10,537 nt of DNA. It comes from an uncultured Eubacteriales bacterium (GTDB lineage Bacteria; Bacillota; Clostridia; Lachnospirales; Bianqueaceae). A model generated the notes under the pieces. It was not told where the DNA came from and ran no database searches. It was given only the letters and a program-made list of their open reading frames with translations. Positions within the stretch are counted from its first letter, which is position 1. Each line of letters starts with the position of its first letter. The DNA is taken from contig ONYR01000320.1 in NCBI GenBank assembly GCA_900322165.1, forward strand, positions 1-10,537, written 5' to 3'. Positions 4,597 to 10,537 of the stretch are shown here, piece after piece. Made by a program: the position numbers and the translations under genes.

Positions 4597-6321
4597 ATGT
4601 ACAAACGTTTGAGCAAAATGCTTTCCGTGTTGGCAGCCATTTTGATCGCACTGTCAGTGGCGGGCGGCCTGCATGCTTCAACGGCATCAGCAGCGCAGGA
4701 GGGTGTCAGTCCCTATGAACCCTCGACTATTGTCATTCCGTTTACCAAAGTATGGGATGACAATGACAATGAATTAGGGCGCAGACCGGAGTCGATCACG
4801 GTGAAGCTTTACCGCTATAAGGGTGAGGGCTATACCGATGCGGATTTGTACGAGACTGCCACGGTCACCGCAGAAGACGGCTGGAAGTATGATTTCGTCT
4901 TTAACAACGATGACGATAACAATCCGGCCTTCTATCTTGACGAGGCGGGAAAGTATCAGGTCTACCATTTTGCGGTCGTGGAAGAGCCGGTCAGCGGCTA
5001 TACGGAAACCGAGCACAAGGATCCCGCGGTCCAGATGAAGACCCTGAATGAAGACGAGAACGACTGGGTCTGGATCCAGCCGAACAGCACCAAAACGTTC
5101 CCGATCTATACCGAATCCTATCCGAAGTCATTTATCGCAGCCAAAAAAGGTAACCAGCTGTATATCTGGACTCCGGAAGTGATCAGCCCGATCGAGCAGA
5201 AGATCCTGCTGGCGCTCGTTCGTGAGCATCCGCAGTTCCCGCATCAGGATTGGGAAGGCACCACCTACCTGACCGGTTTTGGTTACCATTCCGAGGGACA
5301 GTTCACGATGACAGCGGGAAATCCGGGTGACATCACGTTTGATGATCATTCGTCCTGGTCCTTCTGGGCACGCGGTACCTACACCAGGAGCACCCCGGAA
5401 GAGAACGCCTGCTCGATCACGAACAAGCTCGAGACGGTGAACATCGCGGTGACCAAGGTATGGAATGACACCGATGATCAGGATGGGATCCGCCCGGACT
5501 CTGTCACCGTCAATCTTCTCGCAAACGGTGAGCGGGCGGATGTTGATCCGCTGACCCTTGACGAAGCGGGAGAGTGGAGCGGCAGCTTTACCGGCCTTCC
5601 GAAGTACGCAGACGGCAAAGAGATCGAATATACGGTCGAAGAGGATGAGGTTACCGGTTACCGACCGGCCATTACCGGTTCGGCAGCAGACGGTTTCACG
5701 ATTACGAATACCCATGCGCCGGAAACCATCAGCATTACCGTCACCAAAGTCTGGAATGACGAAAATGATAAAGACGGGATCCGCCCGGACTCGATCGAAA
5801 TCAATCTTCTTGTCAACGGTGAGGTGGCAGACATTGAACCGCTGACCCTTGACGAAGCGGGAGAGTGGAGCGGCAGCTTTACCGGCCTTCCGAAGTTCGC
5901 GAACGGCGAAGAGATCGAATATACGATCGAAGAACTCGAAGCAGACGGCTATACCGTCACTGTCAGCGGTTCGGCCGCAGATGGTTTCACGATTACCAAC
6001 ACCCATACGCCGAATGAGGAATCGTCTGACGAATCATCTGACGAATCGTCCGAAGAGTCCTCCACCGAATCTTCAACGGAATCGTCTACCGAGTCTTCCA
6101 CCGAGTCCTCGACCGAATCGTCGGAGGAATCCTCCACCGAGTCCTCTGAGGAATCTTCCACGGAATCTTCGGAAGAGTCTTCGAAGAAAACAGAGGAGAA
6201 GACGGACGATCCGAAGACCGGCGAGTTCTTCGGCGTGAAGGAACTGACGATCGTGCTGTCAGTCGCCCTGCTGTGCATTGCCGTGCTTGTGGTCTTCCGT
6301 TTCCGCAAGGTTAGAGACTAA
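4597..6321 (+). CDS. Sortase-anchored Cna_B-domain surface protein
   Basis: A 574-residue secreted, wall-attached protein. Residues 1-32 are a signal peptide (KR-rich start, hydrophobic core, cut near ASA). A first Cna_B-like domain starts at TKVW (K51) and reaches VVEEPVSGY (E130). About 135 aromatic-rich residues (140-273) come before its closing strand ITNKL (274-278). Two regular Cna_B domains follow, K287 to about 373 and K384 to about 470, offset by exactly 97 residues. Each pairs its Lys with a Glu (E349, E446) at the positions that form isopeptide bonds in the family. Residues 476-527 are 13 copies of SSxE, a wall-spanning stalk. The end is D538-PKTG-E, a hydrophobic segment (550-567) and RFRKVRD. 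The sorting motif has Asp where LPXTG has Leu. It is probably an adhesin or pilin-like stalk protein; the ligand is unknown. It has its own promoter and terminator, and no sortase gene is in the window. Confidence 0.93.
   Translation: MYKRLSKMLSVLAAILIALSVAGGLHASTASAAQEGVSPYEPSTIVIPFTKVWDDNDNELGRRPESITVKLYRYKGEGYTDADLYETATVTAEDGWKYDFVFNNDDDNNPAFYLDEAGKYQVYHFAVVEEPVSGYTETEHKDPAVQMKTLNEDENDWVWIQPNSTKTFPIYTESYPKSFIAAKKGNQLYIWTPEVISPIEQKILLALVREHPQFPHQDWEGTTYLTGFGYHSEGQFTMTAGNPGDITFDDHSSWSFWARGTYTRSTPEENACSITNKLETVNIAVTKVWNDTDDQDGIRPDSVTVNLLANGERADVDPLTLDEAGEWSGSFTGLPKYADGKEIEYTVEEDEVTGYRPAITGSAADGFTITNTHAPETISITVTKVWNDENDKDGIRPDSIEINLLVNGEVADIEPLTLDEAGEWSGSFTGLPKFANGEEIEYTIEELEADGYTVTVSGSAADGFTITNTHTPNEESSDESSDESSEESSTESSTESSTESSTESSTESSEESSTESSEESSTESSEESSKKTEEKTDDPKTGEFFGVKELTIVLSVALLCIAVLVVFRFRKVRD
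5440..6006 (+). repeat. Tandem repeat of Cna_B domain coding units
   Basis: The two units are 291 bp (97 codons) apart. A 58-base stretch is identical in both (5548-5605 and 5839-5896), and other blocks (GGATCCGCCCGGACTC, GCAGA-GGTTTCACGATTAC) match closely. Identity is far above what protein conservation alone requires, so the duplication or a gene-conversion event is recent. Such repeats can vary in copy number between strains. Confidence 0.85.
6022..6177 (+). repeat. 12-base coding minisatellite (SSxE)13
   Basis: Thirteen consecutive 12-base units encode SSDE, SSEE or SSTE. Ser codons vary between TCG, TCC, TCA and TCT, and the third codon switches between GAC, GAA/GAG and ACC/ACG. The in-frame unit allows length change without frameshift, so the stalk length may vary between strains. 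Confidence 0.9.
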
Positions 6322-6344
6322 GGAATAAAGAGACAAAGGAACCG

Positions 6345-6383
6345 GGCCGGGAAGATGGGTAACCATTTTCCCGGCCATTTTTT
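6345..6383 (+). terminator. Terminator of the surface protein gene
   Basis: GGCCGGGAAGATGG (6345-6358) pairs with 6363-6376 in a 14-bp stem with one G-T wobble, closed by a GTAA (GNRA-type) tetraloop. ATTTTTT follows (6377-6383). It lies 24 bases after the stop codon. Confidence 0.93.
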
Positions 6384-6404
6384 GCGGTATGATCCGCTAA
6401 TTAT

Positions 6405-6467
6405 GGCTGTTGTGAAGCTTCAGAAGAGCATTTTTTACGGAAAATACTCCTATTATTTCACACAGCC
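6405..6467. repeat. Widely spaced inverted repeat upstream of sufC
   Basis: GGCTGTTGTGAA (6405-6416) and TTCACACAGCC (6457-6467) are inverted copies with one extra T in the left arm, 40 bp apart. The left arm runs into a perfect palindrome, TGAAGCTTCA (6413-6422). The right arm ends just before the suf -10, so both arms lie upstream of the expected transcript start and would act as DNA sites. A regulator binding both arms is possible; no IscR- or Fur-like motif is recognised. Confidence 0.45.
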
Positions 6468-6470
6468 GTA

Positions 6471-6479
6471 TGTTATAAT
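6471..6479 (+). promoter_or_regulatory. Extended -10 promoter of sufCB
   Basis: TGT directly followed by TATAAT (6474-6479) gives an extended -10. No good -35 is present at 16-18 bases upstream, so either the extended element is enough or an activator bound at the repeats upstream helps. The leader to sufC would be about 50 bases. Confidence 0.65.
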
Positions 6480-6537
6480 GATGGATACTGAGTAAATGGA
6501 CTCTTACCAAAGAGATAAGAATAAAGGAGCACGTAAC

Positions 6538-7272
6538 ATGCTGGAATTAAAGAATATTTCCTTTGAAGTGGCCGATGAAGGTGACGGAAAAGAAATACTC
6601 CATAACATTAATCTGACGATCCCGGATAATAAACTGATCGTTGTGACCGGACCGAACGGCGGCGGAAAGTCCACCTTGGCGAAAGTCATCGCAGGCATCG
6701 AGAAGCCTACGTCAGGAAGCATCTGGTTCAACGGGGAGGACATTACGGACCTTGGAATTACCGAGAGAGCGAAAAAGGGAATCGGCTTTGCGTTCCAGCA
6801 GCCGGTCCGTTTTAAAGGAATCCGGGTCATTGACCTGATCCGTATCGCTGTCGGGAAACCGGTATCGATCGCCAAAGCCTGCACCTATCTTGCGGCTGTC
6901 GGTCTTTGCGCAAAGGACTATATTGAGCGTGAAGTCAATGCGAGCCTTTCCGGAGGCGAGCTGAAGCGTATCGAGATCGCAACTGTCCTGGCTCGGAAAT
7001 CCTCACTTTCCGTCTTTGACGAGCCGGAAGCGGGCATCGACCTCTGGAGCTTCCAGAATCTGATCGAGGTCTTCACGAATCTGAGAGAAAAGATCGAAAA
7101 CAGTTCCATCCTTATCATTTCCCATCAGGAAAGGATCCTCAATATCGCAGATGAGATCATTGTTCTGAGAGACGGAGAAGTAGCCCGTCAGGGATCTCGG
7201 GAAGAGATCCTGCCGGAGCTCACCGGAACTCCGATGGCTGCCCCCGGCTGCTATGTCATGGCCCGGAATTGA
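6538..7272 (+). CDS. sufC: SufC-type ABC ATPase for Fe-S cluster assembly
   Basis: A 244-residue cytosolic ATPase that powers Fe-S cluster building on its SufB-type partner. Walker A is GPNGGGKST (38-46), the Q-loop glutamine is in FAFQQP (Q87), the ABC signature is LSGGE (137-141), Walker B is LSVFDE with D161 and E162, the D-loop is A165-G-I-D168, and the switch histidine is H196 (IISHQ). The EPEAGIDLW segment is typical of SufC. There is no membrane segment, as expected for SufC. AAAGGAG (6523-6529) is 8 bases before ATG 6538; an earlier in-frame ATG at 6496 has no ribosome site and would add 14 unrelated residues. The partner gene follows after 40 bases. No sufS, sufU, sufD or sufE is nearby, which matches the compact two-gene SUF-like (SMS) layout known from some anaerobes and archaea. 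Confidence 0.95.
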   Translation: MLELKNISFEVADEGDGKEILHNINLTIPDNKLIVVTGPNGGGKSTLAKVIAGIEKPTSGSIWFNGEDITDLGITERAKKGIGFAFQQPVRFKGIRVIDLIRIAVGKPVSIAKACTYLAAVGLCAKDYIEREVNASLSGGELKRIEIATVLARKSSLSVFDEPEAGIDLWSFQNLIEVFTNLREKIENSSILIISHQERILNIADEIIVLRDGEVARQGSREEILPELTGTPMAAPGCYVMARN

Positions 7273-7312
7273 TACGCGCATCGCGGAAAAGCAAGTAAAG
7301 GAGTCGTTATTC

Positions 7313-8239
7313 ATGGTACAGTTAGATGAAATCCAGAAGAGACTGATCCGGGAGGTGGCAGACCTCCACTCGGTCCCGGAAGGTGCTTATAATATTCGTT
7401 CCAACGGTAAGTCCGTTGGCAGAGCTTCCTCCGCCAATATTGAGATCACGCCTAAGACCGATGTCAGCGGTCTTGACATCCGCATCAAGCCCGGAACCAA
7501 AAACGAGAGTGTCCATATTCCTGTCGTCATGACAGAGAGCGGCCTTAAGGAAGTGGTCTACAACGATTTCTACATCGGTGATGACGCGGATGTTGTCATC
7601 GTAGCCGGCTGCGGAATCGACAACTGCGGCGTGCAGGATTCGCAGCACGATGGTATCCATCGCTTTTTCGTTGGCAAAAACGCGAAAATCAAATATGTGG
7701 AAAAGCATTACGGATCCGGTGACGGAGCCGGAAAAAGGATCCTCAACCCGGTAACCGAAGTGTACCAGGAAGAGGGCAGCAACGTGGAGATGGAGATGGT
7801 CCAGATCAAGGGCGTTGACGATACGACCCGCACCTCCGTCTGCAAGCTGGCGGAAGGCGCCAAGCTGGTGGTGCGTGAGCGTCTGATGACCCACGGTGAC
7901 CAGAAAGCCATCAGTATCTACGATGTTTCCCTTGACGGCAAGGACTCTAGCGCGGACGTCGTTTCCCGCTCGGTTGCGAGGGACGATTCCTACCAGAAGT
8001 TCGATGCCAAGATCGCAGGCAACGCGCCCTGCTACGGTCACACCGAATGTGATTCCATCATCATGGACAACGGACGGATCCTCGCAGTGCCGGGCCTCGA
8101 AGCCAATGACCTCGATGCAGCGCTCGTCCACGAAGCCGCTATCGGCAAGATCGCCGGAGACCAGATCACCAAGCTTATGACCCTGGGACTGACCGAGGCC
8201 GAAGCCGAAGAACAGATCATCAACGGATTCCTGCGGTAA
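7313..8239 (+). CDS. sufB: SufB/SufD family Fe-S scaffold protein
   Basis: A 308-residue partner of SufC, shorter than SufB (about 470-500) or SufD (about 420). It keeps the beta-helix core and the C-terminal signature: GHTECDS (242-248), VPGLEAND (259-266), LVHEAAIGKI with H273-E274, and LTEAEAEEQIINGFL at the end. The N-terminal domain of long SufB is missing. A distinctive block, A98-G-C100-G-I-D-N-C105-G, then S110-Q-H112-D-G-I-H116, sits mid-protein. At the place of the scaffold cysteine of E. coli SufB (in YIECRN) it has A264 (LEAND), so any cluster would need other ligands, for example C100, C105, C240, C246 or the histidines (inference). AAAGGAG (7297-7303) is 9 bases before ATG 7313; an in-frame ATG at 7253 inside sufC is unlikely. 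SmsB is the name used for such short partners. Confidence 0.9.
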   Translation: MVQLDEIQKRLIREVADLHSVPEGAYNIRSNGKSVGRASSANIEITPKTDVSGLDIRIKPGTKNESVHIPVVMTESGLKEVVYNDFYIGDDADVVIVAGCGIDNCGVQDSQHDGIHRFFVGKNAKIKYVEKHYGSGDGAGKRILNPVTEVYQEEGSNVEMEMVQIKGVDDTTRTSVCKLAEGAKLVVRERLMTHGDQKAISIYDVSLDGKDSSADVVSRSVARDDSYQKFDAKIAGNAPCYGHTECDSIIMDNGRILAVPGLEANDLDAALVHEAAIGKIAGDQITKLMTLGLTEAEAEEQIINGFLR

Positions 8240-8288
8240 GACAAAGACGCAAAGCGAAACAGCTGAAAAAAAACAACATAAAACAAAC

Positions 8289-8326
8289 CAGCCACGGAAC
8301 GGCGAAATGTTCTGTGGCTGTTTTTT
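8289..8326 (+). terminator. Terminator of sufCB
   Basis: CAGCCACGGAAC (8289-8300) pairs with GTTCTGTGGCTG (8309-8320), 12 bp with one G-T wobble, followed by six T. The T-tract is the first half of a tandem 10-mer, TTTTTTGTGG (8321-8330 and 8331-8340). Between 8341 and 8467 I see no gene, repeat or RNA signal. Confidence 0.9.
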
Positions 8327-8467
8327 GTGGTTTTTTGTGGCTGGTTTTGTGACTAGGTGGGCGGATGGCGGCTCCGATTACCCGGTATTGGGCCCTGGAC
8401 GACCTTTTCATACGGATCAAAGGATCGGCTTTGAGATATGTGATATGAAAGACGCGAAATTCTACAC

Positions 8468-8499
8468 AAAAAAGGAGGCGTGGCTTGGCACGCCTCCTT
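8468..8499 (-). terminator. Terminator of the flavin oxidoreductase gene
   Basis: Read on the minus strand, AAGGAGGCGTG (8499 to 8489) pairs with CACGCCTCCTT (8482 to 8472) in an 11-bp perfect stem with a 6-base loop, and six T end at 8468. It starts 16 bases after the stop codon and faces the sufCB terminator, so the two convergent units are insulated from each other. Confidence 0.92.
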
Positions 8500-8514
8500 A
8501 CAAGGTATCTTGTA

Positions 8515-10458
8515 TTACTTCCCATACACGAACGCGCGGTCATAGCCGGAGTGCAGAGCATCGTAGATCTGCCCGGGTTTTAGAGTGTCACCGAGAAGGA
8601 TCACGTTGTCTCCGTAGGCTTCGCGGAAGGCTTCGATGCCGGGGCGATTAGAACGGACACCCATCGCCAGAACGACGGTTTCAGCCGGAAGCGTAGTTTC
8701 TTCACCGGTCTTGGTATCCTTGACGGTGATGGTGTTTTCACCGACAGCGATGAGCTGTTTGCCCTTGGCGATCGCACCGCCGGCCTTCATGATTTCCTGG
8801 GCAAGGTGCATCACAATGCTGGGGTACAGATTACCACCGACCTTGTCGAGCATTTCAACGACCGTGACCTGATGAGAGGCGCCCAGTGTCTCTGCAGTCT
8901 CCAGACCGGTCACGCCACCGCCGATCACCGCGACTTTTTCGCCGATGACTTCAGCCTTGCCGGCAAGGACATCCTCTGCGGTAATAGCACGCTCGATGCC
9001 GGGAATGTTGGGAAGGATCGGCTTGCCGCCTGCGGCAAGGAAGACGGCTTCTGCGCCGATCGCTTTCACGGTCTCGACCGTAGCTTCGGTATTGGTGCAG
9101 ATCTCAACACCCTCTGCCTTCAGCTGGGCTTCGAGGGTATCAATGAATTCGTTCAGCATACCTTTGCAAGGCGGAATCGCAGCGAGTGCCACCGTGCCGC
9201 CAATGCGCTCCTTGGCTTCAAAGAGGACAACGCGGAAGCCGCGCTTTTTAAGGACAAGCGCTGCCTCGCAGCCGGCAGGACCACCGCCGACAACGGCAAC
9301 CGTGCGGCCATCGCCGTTTTTGACTAGCTTTTCCTCACCCCACTCAAACTCGCGTCCAAGAACCGGGTTCAGGGTGCAGCCAAGCGGAAGTCCATCGTTC
9401 AGGATGCGGAAGCATTCCATACAGCCAAGGCACTTGCGGATCTGATCTTCCTTGCCGGCTTTGGCCTTTGCGCCCCAATCCGCATCGGCAAGATGTCCGC
9501 GGGCGATACCGACGTAATCCGCAAATCCCTCCTCAAGCAGCGCTTCAGCAAACTGAGGATGTTTGATGTTGCAGACCGCGATAACGGGGATGGAGACTTC
9601 CTTGCGGATGTTCGCGGCCAGATGCTTCTTCCAGCCTTCCGCGAAGTAATTCGGCTCAATGATGGTCGCACCGGAATCGTAGGTGCCGCAGCTGACGTTA
9701 ATGTAGCAAACACCGAGCTTTTCGAAATACTTTGCCTGTGCGATCGCGTCTTCTTCAGTGATGCCATCGTCGAGATAGTCATTGCCGTTGATACGGATAC
9801 CGATCGGGAACTTGGGGCCGCAATAAGCGCGAATGCCCATGATGATCTCGGTCGCGAAGCGCATTCTGCCTTCAAAGCTGCCGCCGTATTTGTCGGTGCG
9901 CTTGTTGGTGTGAGGGGAGAGGAACTGGCTTACGAGGTACCCGTGCGCTCCATGGATCTCAACACCGTCAACACCGGCTTTTTGTGCGATCACCGCGCCG
10001 AAGACAAACTTTTTGACAAGGCCTTCGACCTCTTCGGTCGTCAGCGCTCTGGGCTGCTCGCCGATTACTCTGCAGGTTACGTCAGAGGCGGAAACCGGCT
10101 GCTTGCCACCAATCAAGCGGCTCGGTGTCTGGTTGCCCGGATGATGGAGCTGTACAAAAAGCTTGGTATCATACGCGTGGACTGTCTCGACCAGTCGGGA
10201 AAGCTGCCCGATAACATGGGTATTGGTGACGGAAAGCTGATTCGGGGTTCCGACACCGGTCTCGTCATCGATACGGGTGATTTCGGTAATGATCAGCCCG
10301 GCACCGCCCTTGGCACGATCGGCATAATACTTGATCATACGCGGGCCGGCCTCGCCGGTAACCTCAGCCAAAGAGCATCCCATAGCCGGCATGACGATGC
10401 GGTTTTTGAGCTCAAGACCGGCGATCTTGCCGGGAGCAAAGAGTTTTTCGTAAGACAT
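8515..10458 (-). CDS. NADH:flavin oxidoreductase, OYE / 2,4-dienoyl-CoA reductase type, with Fe-S and FAD domains
   Basis: A 647-residue cytosolic enzyme that passes hydride electrons from NAD(P)H through FAD and a 4Fe-4S cluster to FMN, reducing an activated C=C bond. Residues 1-335 are the OYE-type FMN barrel (FAPGKIAGLELKNRIVM, VQLHHPG with H105/H106, VEIHGAHGYLVSQFLSP with H169, H172 and Y174, and TDKYGGSFEGR). Cluster cysteines are C343, C346, C349 and C361 (C-x2-C-x2-C-x11-C then TLNP). The FAD site GGGPAG is at 391-396 and a second dinucleotide site, GGGVTG, at 513-518. Length and order match 2-enoate reductase, FadH and the bile-acid enzymes BaiCD/BaiH; the substrate cannot be told from sequence. 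AAGGAGG (10470 to 10464) precedes ATG 10458 by 5 bases. The open frame reaches 10530, but those 24 extra codons have no ribosome site and overlap the probable promoter. Confidence 0.94.
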   Translation of the reverse strand: MSYEKLFAPGKIAGLELKNRIVMPAMGCSLAEVTGEAGPRMIKYYADRAKGGAGLIITEITRIDDETGVGTPNQLSVTNTHVIGQLSRLVETVHAYDTKLFVQLHHPGNQTPSRLIGGKQPVSASDVTCRVIGEQPRALTTEEVEGLVKKFVFGAVIAQKAGVDGVEIHGAHGYLVSQFLSPHTNKRTDKYGGSFEGRMRFATEIIMGIRAYCGPKFPIGIRINGNDYLDDGITEEDAIAQAKYFEKLGVCYINVSCGTYDSGATIIEPNYFAEGWKKHLAANIRKEVSIPVIAVCNIKHPQFAEALLEEGFADYVGIARGHLADADWGAKAKAGKEDQIRKCLGCMECFRILNDGLPLGCTLNPVLGREFEWGEEKLVKNGDGRTVAVVGGGPAGCEAALVLKKRGFRVVLFEAKERIGGTVALAAIPPCKGMLNEFIDTLEAQLKAEGVEICTNTEATVETVKAIGAEAVFLAAGGKPILPNIPGIERAITAEDVLAGKAEVIGEKVAVIGGGVTGLETAETLGASHQVTVVEMLDKVGGNLYPSIVMHLAQEIMKAGGAIAKGKQLIAVGENTITVKDTKTGEETTLPAETVVLAMGVRSNRPGIEAFREAYGDNVILLGDTLKPGQIYDALHSGYDRAFVYGK

Positions 10459-10501
10459 AAGAACCTCCTTTGAAAGGGATACAAGGAATACTTTTGTTAT
10501 C

Positions 10502-10530
10502 ATATTATCAAAATTGAGGTGGCTTGACAA
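10502..10530 (-). promoter_or_regulatory. Probable promoter of the flavin oxidoreductase gene
   Basis: On the minus strand, TTGTCA (10530 to 10525) lies 15 bases before GATAAT (10509 to 10504), or 17 before TAATAT (10507 to 10502). Neither pairing is perfect. The AT-rich stretch and the position 45 bases before the start codon fit a promoter. The window ends 7 bases beyond the -35. Confidence 0.45.
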
Positions 10531-10537
10531 TGGAAAA

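Noticed and set aside
5128..6006. A 292-codon open frame on the minus strand opposite the surface protein
   Set aside because: Its apparent internal repeat simply mirrors the Cna_B repeats of the plus strand.
6022..6177. CRISPR array
   Set aside because: The short periodic units are 12 bases, contiguous and in frame with a protein; there are no spacers.
7322..8131. A 269-codon open frame on the minus strand
   Set aside because: It is antisense to the SufB-like gene, which has a ribosome site, conserved C-terminal signature and operon position.
8341..8467. Small gene or RNA between the two convergent terminators
   Set aside because: A plus-strand open frame (8307-8651) crosses both terminators and the end of the oxidoreductase gene; no ribosome site, motif or stable hairpin is seen inside 8341-8467.
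9493..10473. A 326-codon open frame on the plus strand
   Set aside because: It is antisense to the OYE barrel, which carries the conserved family motifs, and has no ribosome site.
10459..10530. N-terminal extension of the flavin oxidoreductase (start at 10530)
   Set aside because: The extra 24 codons precede the conserved MSYEKLFAPG start, overlap the AAGGAGG ribosome site and likely promoter, and have no ribosome site of their own.

Overview
The window looks like an ordinary chromosomal stretch of an anaerobic Gram-positive bacterium, most likely a Clostridia-type Firmicute (inference). The signs are strong AAGGAGG-type ribosome sites, a fused FeoA-FeoB ferrous iron transporter, a two-gene SufC/SufB Fe-S assembly system, an OYE-family flavin/Fe-S oxidoreductase, a lipoprotein flavodoxin, and a cell-wall-anchored Cna_B surface protein. 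I see no phage genes, transposase, CRISPR array, rRNA or tRNA.

Layout from left to right. (1) 1-1176, minus strand: the N-terminal part of a FeoA-FeoB fusion that runs off the left edge. The long open frame opposite it on the plus strand is a shadow. (2) 1177-1484: intergenic, with a weak feo promoter, a coding-like fragment and a hairpin followed by T residues. (3) 1485-4379, plus strand: an apparent operon of a TetR regulator, an aldo/keto reductase, a carboxymuconolactone-decarboxylase-like protein and a lipoprotein flavodoxin. It is driven by a near-consensus promoter bracketed by two matching TetR-type palindromes and closed by a strong terminator at 4392-4429. (4) 4430-6383, plus strand: a single-gene unit for a secreted, sortase-anchored surface protein with its own promoter, paired palindromes and terminator. 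(5) 6384-8326, plus strand: sufC-sufB with an extended -10 promoter and a terminator. (6) 8468-10458, minus strand: a 647-residue NADH:flavin oxidoreductase with its own terminator and a probable promoter near the right edge.

The shared theme is iron, Fe-S and flavin redox metabolism: iron uptake (Feo), Fe-S assembly (SufC/SufB), an Fe-S/flavin reductase, and a TetR-controlled reductase cluster that probably answers an electrophile or redox signal. The surface protein does not obviously belong to this theme. Each block has its own promoter and terminator, so co-regulation between blocks is not shown. The best leads are the twin operator of the TetR unit, the exported flavodoxin in that unit, the cysteine pattern of the SufB-like protein, and the inserted module in the first Cna_B domain of the surface protein. 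Nothing amounts to a clear new system.
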